Source of the DNA: Fagopyrum homotropicum
Lineage: Eukaryota; Streptophyta; Magnoliopsida; Caryophyllales; Polygonaceae
Direction: 5' to 3'
Assembly (NCBI GenBank): GCA_033239125.1
Contig: BSWB01000001.1
Location: forward strand, 29,167,501 to 29,231,500
DNA length: 64,000 nucleotides
A program made the position numbers and the translations under genes. Positions 56,601 to 64,000 of the stretch are shown in pieces; within the stretch, counting starts at the first letter, position 1; the number at the start of each line of letters is the position of its first letter. The notes beneath the pieces were generated by a model. That model saw nothing but the letters and a program-made list of their open reading frames with translations. It did not search any database and had not been told where the DNA came from.

Positions 56601-59600
56601 TTTTACACTAGGATTGTACGACACAAATCCAAGGCAAGAGTGCCAAGAACTCGTTCGCCCAAAACATGCATTGATGACCTGAATTATGTATCATCATATT
56701 CATGCATATTGTAGAAGATTGTCTCAGTTTACCTTGCATTTAGAGAGATTTTGTGTGCCTTTTATATTCTATTCAATCATTTGTCGGAAATAGAGGTCTA
56801 CACGAGCTTTTGATGAATTATAGGTAAATGGAGTGGAATTGGAAGCAAAAATGGAGCAAGGAGCATCTAAGGATGTTAAGGAAGCTAAAGGAGTCTTAAA
56901 GGGGTCATACAGAGCTAAGGAATTGCAAAGGAGAAGCATAGAAGACGAGCCAAGAGAAGAGCACTTTCTGTTGAAGAAAATCGTGCCAAGATGCATATAA
57001 ATCGGACGATTTTCTCCCCTAGAAATCGAACGGTTTTGTGTATAAATCGACTGGGTCGATTTCTTCTGTTTTTCAGCCAAATGAAAAGACGACACAAAGC
57101 CCAATTCTTTTGGGCTAGAAGAGAGATTTGCCAAACAGCCCATTTGCAAGAAACTATAAAGGAGAACCCTACGAACGAAAACGAGGAGGCCGCAGCGGGA
57201 AATCTTTACACGTTTAAGAGAATTCGAAGATTTTTGGAGGAAGATTGAAGGACTCTTTGCCGGGAAGCTAATCTTGATTCTAGTTTGTGAGATTTCTTTG
57301 TCATTGAAGTGATTGTTGTTTTTGAACACGAATTTGAGTTACTTAAGAGATACATTGATTTGTTTTGACAATCGTTTACAGATTTGAAGGTTATTGGATT
57401 TTTTTTATTCAAGATTCGGTTTCTTTGCGATATTTCTCTCAATATTTAATTTGATTCGATTTTGAAAATGGTTGGCTAAAAACCTTGTGATTCTGGGGAG
57501 AATAGTTGATGATTAAAGCTTAGATGATGACAGACTGAACTCATTCAAATATTAGGACCCTGAGAGTTTAGATTTTAGTTTTGCAACAACAGGAAAATCG
57601 GACTGTTCTTGAGTAAATCGGCCGATTGTCTTATGAACAACCCGATTTATTCCTCTGACGAACCTTAATTGAATCAATCTTTAACCAAAACTAGTCCTTG
57701 CCTAAATCCCAACCTTGATTAACCTTTTTACCCTCTAATTGAATGTATGAAGACACTTCAAACCTGATTCTACATTTAATAGATTAAGATTTCAAGATTT
57801 GGGTAATAAAGACACTCAACATCCTTTATTAAGATTCTAATTGTGCTTGCTATTCTTTACTTTGGAGAGTCATATCCTGGAGTTTTAAATAGTTAGTTTG
57901 AACATAATTCTTGTCTTTAGATCTTTCTATATTGCAGCCTCAACAACCCTTATAGAGAGAACCTTTAGATTAGTTATATAGGTTTCGGAACTTCACCGTA
58001 CGAATCCTACCTTTGAACAATTAATCTTGGCAATATAAACTCTGTCCTATATCTATAGAAGTTTCTTGAATCGAAAGCCGAAATCGGATACTTGAATCCT
58101 TGGAATCATTTCCCCCTTATTTGATCACAAAAGCTTTTCACACTTTTTGCTAGATAATTGAAATCGGAATTATTCTCACCAAATCCCTGAGTTCGACTCT
58201 GGAATTCTTACCTTACTACAGCTGATCCGTACACTGCGGGTTCGCTTTGCTTTGAGTTCTAGATATAAATTTAAGACTTTGACGCACACACCTTTTGAGC
58301 GAACATGCACACACAAAGTCTTAAATTTATAACTCGATCTAAAATCATAAACTACCTAGTGAAACCCGCAGTGTACGGATCGTTATGTAGGAAGGAAAGT
58401 ATTCCGAGGTCGAACACAAGGACTGAGGTGAAATCAAGTCAAATAAGTGATTATGGATAGTGCAAATCTAGTTTAAGAAAAGAGAAAGGAATAAAGAAAT
58501 GAAAATCATAATGTTTTTGGGTTGGTTTTGTGGTGATCAAACAAGATCACAATTGATGCAAGATTGCAAAACAAACTAACAAATCTAGCTAGCAACACAA
58601 ACACGAGATATGTGATCAAAGAGAGAAAAGCGGATTCTAGGGGTTAGGACTTCCGGTTATGGCATTCGACTCAAGCTTCTAATCAACCTTGGACTAGCTA
58701 TGGTATGTTGGGAAAGGGTGTTTCTCAAATGGGATCAATCACCAGGTAGGTCTCATGGTCCACTAATCCCGCACCTAAGGTCCTATCACCGGGTAAGTCT
58801 CTAGGAGCCTAAGGTTGGGAATTCTACACAAACCGGATTGTTATCTAGGGATCTAACCTCTCTTTACCGGGTAAGTCTCGGGAAGGCAAGTCCTAAACGT
58901 CAATCCTAGCACACTCAGTCCAATAGCGGCTTGTGAAGCTCACTATTACCTAAAATTCATCATCATTGGTACCTAAGAGCGAGAATCACCGGGTAGGTCT
59001 CTCCTCTCACTTAGTTTGCTAGCATCAGGTCACCCTAGGCTAGATTAAGCTTAACAAACACTAGGATTTCAACAATCTAACATCCTAACATTCAGATTTA
59101 TCAATACAAGCACAACAGAGAAAACCACGGGCTGATAATCCAGAACCACGGCCGTGGTTAGGCAAGAACAGACCGTGATTTGTAACAGAGGTTAGGTTCG
59201 AGCAAGCAAATCATCCAAGGTTACATTTAAGTCTATTCTATCATAGTCCAAGCATAACCATCATTCCATTACCCTAGAATCGCAACTATTTAGCCAACAA
59301 CAAGCATTTTAACATTCAAACTCAACAAGCAAACATTCATGGCTTCCATAGCAATAAAATTAAATGAAAGAGAAGTGATGCAAGTAAACATAAGTAAACC
59401 AAGATGAATATATGTTTAAGAAAGACTTACAACCCTTCAAAAAAAGGTCCAAATTGTTCCTTATAAATCCTTGCAAAATGTCTTCCACAAGCTCACTCAA
59501 AAACCACTCAAAAGCTATGAAAACTCTAAAACTAGTGTTGTTCTTCTTCTTCTTCTCCAAATGAGAGTGTTTTTGCTTCCTCCCCAAGAGTAGCCTCCAA

Positions 59601-60109
59601 TGGAATGATGTGTTATGAGAGAGTGTGTGAGAGAGTCCCCTAGCAACAGCCTGCTGGACCACTTATATTCTCCACCAAGAGCAAGAGTCGGTTATGGAGA
59701 TCATGGGACAGCTGTCACAGCTGTCCAGAGAGAACCACGGCCAAAATTACGGGCGTGGAATCTGGGTCTGGGCCGTGGTTTTGCATAGACAGCTCTCTTT
59801 TGATCGTTAAACCATGAGTTGGTGCAAGGCATGCACCAACAAGGTCCTATGTGTTCTCCTTTGCTCCTAGCTTGCTTCTTAATGAGTCCGGAAGTATGTC
59901 ATCACAAGGAATGATCCTCGAATGTATCGATTAAGCTCCAAAATTTCCCCAAAATACCTACAAAACCGACAATAGTTCGTGTAGACGTCTATCTCAACAA
60001 TATGCATGAGTTAAGCGTAAACGTCATGAACTAATGCCAAACTATGCATGAATAACGGGAAAAACTATCTAAATGAATGCCTAAACTAACGTCATAAATC
60101 GTGTTATCA
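56601..60109 (-). repeat. 5' LTR of the large Athila-type element, split by a solo LTR
   Basis: Aligns with 47287-49165 from ACACTAGGATTG (56605) to GTGTTATCA (60109), interrupted at 56671-58305. The inner end reads TTTTAC where the other LTR has TGTTAC, a changed terminus. Motif palindrome AACCACGGCCGTGGTT is at 59144-59159. Confidence 0.9.
56672..58305 (+). mobile_element. Solo LTR of a related Athila-type family
   Basis: 1634 bp, TGATGACCTGAATTATG ... GAGCGAACA, opposite in orientation to its host element. Duplication TGCAT (56667-56671) against TGCAC (58306-58310); the uninterrupted target in the other LTR (47365 region, ACATGCACACAC) shows TGCAC was original. It contains GATCCGTACACTGCGGGTTC (58225), the shared block in this orientation, a TATA-like CTATAAAGG at 57155, and AATCGGCCGATT-type motifs at 56993-57065 and 57587-57650. 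No coding region; the reading frames at 56769-57442 are within it. Confidence 0.9.
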
Positions 60110-60519
60110 TTAATCTCTTTAGAGATTGGTTCTTCTAGTCGATATTAGTTCCTCCATGTGCTTGTCTCGATTTGAAGACTTGTGTAAGGTTGAAGAAGTA
60201 AGGGTTAAGGTAATTCATTGTTTGGGTTTTGATCCAATTGATCAAGGTTCTAGTAAGTATATCTTGGTTCTTCTTGACCTATATTTCATCAATTCATCCA
60301 TCCCATCTTGTTGTCTAATCTCTCCATCCATTGTATCATTCTCGCCATTTCTTTCTTTTGTTTTCTTAAATCTCGCTCTTTTCGCCATCACTATCGAGAT
60401 TCACTGGCCGAGATTTCAAGTTTTTTGAAGGTATTCGAGGTCTTCAAATATAGATCCGTCATGGTGGCCTTAACCCCGCATCAGCGTGGTTGGATCTTCA
60501 TGATTGTGATGGGTTATTT
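60110..60519. other. Continuation of the split LTR-like sequence
   Basis: Starts with TTAAT, the second copy of the Athila element's target duplication. Contains CATTGTTTGGGTTTTGATCC and pyrimidine-rich sequence that could be LTR or untranslated leader. A short frame hints at an F-box-associated phrase (IHCLGFDPIDQ), too short to support. Confidence 0.35.
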
Positions 60520-61108
60520 TCAGACTACCCTTGTATTAAGTAGGCATTTTTCTAGCGTATGCATTTCTTCTCCCACTTCTTGACCTGGATTCTTGGTTTG
60601 TGACCTTGTTACAAGTCTCTTTGGGTAATCTGACGATAATTGGGATGTTCCCACTTCATCCTCCCCTTCTTTAGAAGGATTCGTCCACGAATCATATCCA
60701 TCGTTTTCCTCCAAGAATGGTGTAAGGTCCGCGACATTGATTGTGGCGCTAACCTCATATTCACCAAGGAGTTCTAGTGGATAAGCATTGTCTCCAATTC
60801 TTTTGAGTACTTTGAAATGTCCGTTTCCTCGAGAATCTAGTTTATTCTTTCGTTGGTTGGCAAATCTTTCCTTCCCTAGGTGAACCCACACAAGTTCTCT
60901 TGGTTGGAAGATAACTCTTCGAACGACCATGGTTGACACGAGTAGCTATGGGTTTTGCCTTCTTATTCAGCTTGTCATTTGTCTTGGCGTGTATCATCTT
61001 TATGAATTTGACATGTTTCCCTGCATCAAATTTTCGCGTTCTTTCATAGGAAAGGGAACAAGTTCAAGTAGGGTTAAGGTGTTCATGCCGTAAACACATT
61101 CAGAAGGA

Positions 61109-62322
61109 GTAAGTTTCAAACATACTGATGGACCAAATTACAAAATGATAATACATTTTATAAACCTCTTGTTGGGATTCATAGAGTTTACATATCAACT
61201 ACCTATTTTCTCGCTCTTAACACATTCCAGCACTAGAAACAATTTCGACTCAAGGATCTGATCAGAAATTTAGTCCAGATCCACGTAGAGTTCCATTGAT
61301 TTGTCAAGCACTAAACAATGCAAACAACAAAAGGATAAGAGCTTGTTTTCTTGTTTTCTTGACAGATCCGTGTAGAGTTCTATTGACTTGTCAAGCACTA
61401 AAGTACTGAACTATGCAAAACAACAAATGGATAAGAGCTTATTTTTTTGACACATCTAGTTTCTCAATAATACCCATATTACCGACTGAAAAACTAAGAA
61501 TAAGAAAGGAGAAGAGGAGCGAAAGGGAGATATGTGGTGAGCGATTAGGGTTTCACCGAGTTCCCTTTATAAAGGAGGAATGGCTAACGCAAAAATTACA
61601 TACGCAAATCGAGACTATGAGAGAGAGAATGGCCGGTAACCCTGCGCCCCTACTCACATGGGACAGAGACAGAGTAACCGGATAAGAGTGGAGTAGAGAA
61701 GAAGAAGCAGCGGTTGTCGTGAGCGAAGTAGAGAAGAAGGAGAAGCGGCGGTCGAGAGAAAGAATGGCCGGCAGCAACTACCCCTCACTCATCTGGGATA
61801 ATACGGACTAACAGGAGAAGAGAGAAGTAGAGAAGAAGGAGAAGAAAGGGTCGATAGCGAAGCAGAGAAGCGCGCGGCCGTGAAATGAGAAGTCTGACAG
61901 AGAAGAAGGAGAAGCGAGGGTCGATAGCGAAGCAGAGAAGTGAAGGCCGTGAAATGAGAAGTTTGATACCTCATTTACACATATTTAGGGTTTCTTTTCT
62001 TTAGTTAAAAAATTTTCAATTTTTTTGCTTGTTTTGAGATTCGAACTATTTACTAGTTGCAACTTCTAAAAAATAGATTGTTACTCCCACCAGCTCACCT
62101 AATGCAACATGAGTACAATAATTGGATACATATTTTACATATAGTCGGATAACGGATATCCGGGTTGTTAAAAAATACAATCCGTATCTGATCCGACTAT
62201 CCGAGAGTATTAAATGGATAGGAGCGGATACGGATATATTTCCGCCGGGTCATTTAAATGTCGGGTATTACCGAGTCGGATAGTCGGGTTATTGGCGGAT
62301 CGGATAATTTTTTAACACCCCT
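61109..62322. mobile_element. Insertion with hAT-like right end
   Basis: Splits the integrase between VHSS and LKLTPSECVYGM. The right end, read on the minus strand, is TAGGGGTGTTAAAAAATTAT followed by many GGATCGG/GGATATCC words, as in non-autonomous hAT elements. The left end does not mirror it, so the element is truncated or composite. Inside are a direct repeat (GTAGAGTTC.ATTGA.TTGTCA near 61278 and 61373) and the tandem array at 61608-61970. No transposase seen. Confidence 0.5.
61608..61970. repeat. GA-rich tandem repeat array
   Basis: Two levels: a unit of about 70 bp (GAGAAGAAGGAGAAG ... GGTCGATAGCGAAGCAGAG ... CCGTGAAATGAGAAGT) at about 61829-61897 and 61898-61968, and a longer unit near 61620 and 61757 sharing GAATGGCCGG and AGTAGAGAAGAAG. 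Reading frames across it are repeat artefacts. Confidence 0.7.
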
Positions 62323-63537
62323 AGATGAGTGTACAGTGAGTTTGTAGGTGAACTCAATATGTGGTAGTGCATCTTCCCATCCTTTGAGGTTTTGTTTGAT
62401 TATTGACCGGAGGACGGTTGTGAGTGTCTTGTTAGTAACTTCGGTTCGGCCGTTTGTCTGCGGATGGATGGATGTGGAGAGAAGAAGTTTAGTCCTTAGT
62501 TTTCTCTATAATGTTTTCCAAAAGGAGCTAAGGAACTTGACATCTCGGTCAATGACTATGGTCATGGGTATTCCGTGTAGTCTGACTACTTCTCTATAGA
62601 AAAGATTGGCATCGTTAGTTGCATCATTAGTTTTGTGGCACGCAATAAAGTGACCCATTTTTGAGAATTTGTCGATGACTACAAAGATGGAATCTCTACC
62701 TTTTCTTTGTGACTGGTAGTCCTACAATAAAATCAATGGGTATGTCTTCCCATGGTGACGTTGGAACTAGTAGAGGGGTATATAGTCCATGAGGTTGTAA
62801 CTTGAACTTGGCCCGTAGACAGTCTAGGCGCCTTTTGACTAGGTGCTCAAAATCCTTTCTCATGCGAGTCTAGTAGAACTGGGTCTCTAAGGTGTGAAGA
62901 GTTTTGTCTTTCCCGAAATGTCCTATCATCCCTCCTTGGCGGGCTTCTTCTGTTAGGAGTAGTCTTAGGGAGCAACTTGGTATGCACACCTTGTCTTCCT
63001 TGAATAGAAATCCATCAAAGATGTAGTATTTCCCACTGGCCCCTTTGTCTTGGCATGCTTGGAATTGCTAGCTGAAGTCAGGATCTGCAGTGTATAATTC
63101 TTTGATATACACGAATCCTAGGACTTTGGAATCCATAGTGGCTAGGAGGGTGTATCTTCTAAAGAGGGCATGATCTACTAAATTTTCCTTTTCCTTCTCG
63201 TATTAGATTGCATAAGGAAAGGTCTCTATGAAATCCATCTATCAACCATGGCACATATCTAGTTTATCCTGACTCTTGACATATTTTAAAGATTCATGAT
63301 CCGTATGTAGGATGAACTCGTTGGACAAAACGTAATGTTGTCAGGTTTGTAAGGATCGGAATAAGGTGTGTAACTCTTTGTCATAGGTTGATTAATTGCG
63401 GGTAGGACCTTTGATTTTTCAGAGAAGAAGGCAATAGGTTTACCTTCTTGTGTAAGAGCGCCTCCAATTCTGATTCCTGAAGCATCACCCTCTACTTCGA
63501 ATGATTTCTTAAAGTCTGGCAACTTTAGGAGGGGCCT

Positions 63538-64000
63538 TGTAAAACCCCAAATTCATAGGACTCGGAGTACTACGGGGCTAGGACTTCACAATGGGTCCTA
63601 ACCCTACCCTCACAATAAGTTTACTGGATCTTACAACAAGGCACAAATAAATATAAAACCACTTTTATAAAACATAAACATCGAGTATCATAAAACATAC
63701 AAAACCCCACAACCGAGTATAAAACATCAACCATAGATACATAACACAACCCAAAAGCCCAACATCCTAGATGCACGGAAGTCCTCGGCTGATCACTCCT
63801 CCAATTACTTTGCATCCTTCCTAACCTGCAAAGGATCCACAACACGGTATGAAACCGTTAGCTAACAATTCATATATAAGATAATGCATAAGCACATACA
63901 CGCATCATAATAACGATAAACACCGAGCTTGCTATCACACATTTGCCCGTTTAATTATCTTTATAATGTTATACACACAACCCGTATTTATAGATGTGAC
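63538..64000 (-). repeat. Start of a TGTAACACCCC-family LTR, cut by the window edge
   Basis: TGTAAAACCCCAAATTCATA then TTCACAATGGGTCCTAACCC about 45 bp in, matching the LTRs at 3593, 17441 and 31982. It interrupts the RNase H remnant. The far end is outside the window, so solo or full-length status is unknown. Confidence 0.7.

Larger units (their letters stand above)
47287..60109 (-). mobile_element. Nearly full-length Athila-type LTR retrotransposon
   Basis: Minus-strand element of 12.8 kb including a 1.6 kb insertion in its 5' LTR. Parts: 3' LTR 47287-49165, polypurine tract, 1.7 kb 3' UTR, integrase 50873-52168, RNase H/RT/protease 52161-54700, gag 54661-56368, primer-binding site 56578-56594, and 5' LTR 56601-60109. 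Flanks TTAGT (47282-47286) and TTAAT (60110-60114) are a 5-bp duplication with one change. The LTRs agree closely, about one change per 30-40 bases by eye, so it is younger than the other elements, yet every reading frame is broken. No ATHILA/env-like ORF is recognisable in its 3' region. Confidence 0.9.
60520..63537 (-). pseudogene. Ty3/gypsy RNase H-integrase remnant
   Basis: Minus strand. At 63537-63300: LPDFKKSFEVEGDASGIRIG, GALTQEGKPIAFFSEKSK (RNase H start). At 63060-62820: KYYIFDGFLFKEDKVCIPS, GGMIGHFGKDKTLHTLETQF (integrase finger region, the first His of the finger replaced). At 62700-62330: core segments ending [17 protein letters not shown]. After an insertion, at 61108-61030: LKLTPSECVYGMNTLTLLEL. 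At 60900-60640: LVWVHLGKERFANQRKNKLD, FKVLKRIGDNAY and TINVADLTPFLEE, the end of integrase. The type fits a chromovirus-related gypsy group but no chromodomain is visible. RT and everything upstream is cut off by the LTR at 63538. Several stops and shifts. Confidence 0.8.

Noticed and set aside
56769..57442. 186-codon frame and neighbours
   Set aside because: Entirely within a solo LTR defined by both ends and a target duplication.
60126..60428. Possible F-box-associated gene fragment
   Set aside because: Only about ten residues look familiar and the surroundings fit LTR or leader sequence.

Overview
The window is a 64 kb piece of a plant nuclear genome, most likely a eudicot. Evidence is three plant-specific gene types with plant-like structure (a RING-CH E3 ligase with DUF3675-like tail, a CLE signalling peptide, a zinc-finger homeodomain factor) set in AT-rich sequence crowded with plant LTR retrotransposons of the Athila/Tat, Tekay/Del chromovirus and Ty1/copia types. 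I cannot name the family or species from the sequence. There are no operons, CRISPR arrays, rRNA or genuine tRNA genes.

Layout. 1-3.1 kb (minus strand): decayed DUF1985-type gene whose introns carry tandem repeats. 3.6-6.3 kb: long LTR of a family starting TGTAACACCCC. 6.4-7.8 kb: inverted-repeat (foldback-like) DNA holding a Harbinger-type MITE. 7.8-17.4 kb: gene-bearing island with the seven-exon RING-CH gene (8763-10602) and a one-exon CLE gene (12243-12506). 17.4-25.5 kb: chromovirus with LTRs, both ends and a decayed pol. 26.1-36.9 kb: Athila-type element, internally deleted, carrying a hAT-like fragment and a chain of insertions four deep (Athila element > solo TGTAACACCCC LTR > Harbinger MITE > solo Athila-type LTR), with target-site duplications at the inner three levels. 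36.9-38.6 kb: likely 3' end and LTR of another Tat/Athila-like element on the plus strand. 40.3-41.2 kb: intact ZF-HD gene. 42.0-45.6 kb: Ty1/copia element with very short LTRs. 46.3-47.3 and 60.1 kb: older retroelement debris. 47.3-60.1 kb: nearly full-length Athila-type element (LTRs, PBS, PPT, gag, PR, RT, RH, IN), with a solo LTR of a related family inside its 5' LTR. 60.5-63.5 kb: decayed Ty3/gypsy RH-IN with a tandem-repeat-bearing insertion. 63.5 kb to end: start of another TGTAACACCCC-family LTR.

How parts relate. The three host genes are unrelated to each other and independently transcribed; the rest is mobile DNA, all of it apparently unable to encode a complete set of proteins here. 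The most interesting signal is not a gene: each Athila-type LTR carries its own short palindromic motif, repeated in two clusters at similar positions (just upstream of a TATA-like box and again about 0.5-0.6 kb further on). The same motif also recurs in the protease-RT linker of the element that carries it. The motif sequence differs between families but the positions are kept.

All positions and exon boundaries were read by eye; domain names rest on recognising motifs, not on searches. Some starts at the edges of decayed elements are approximate.
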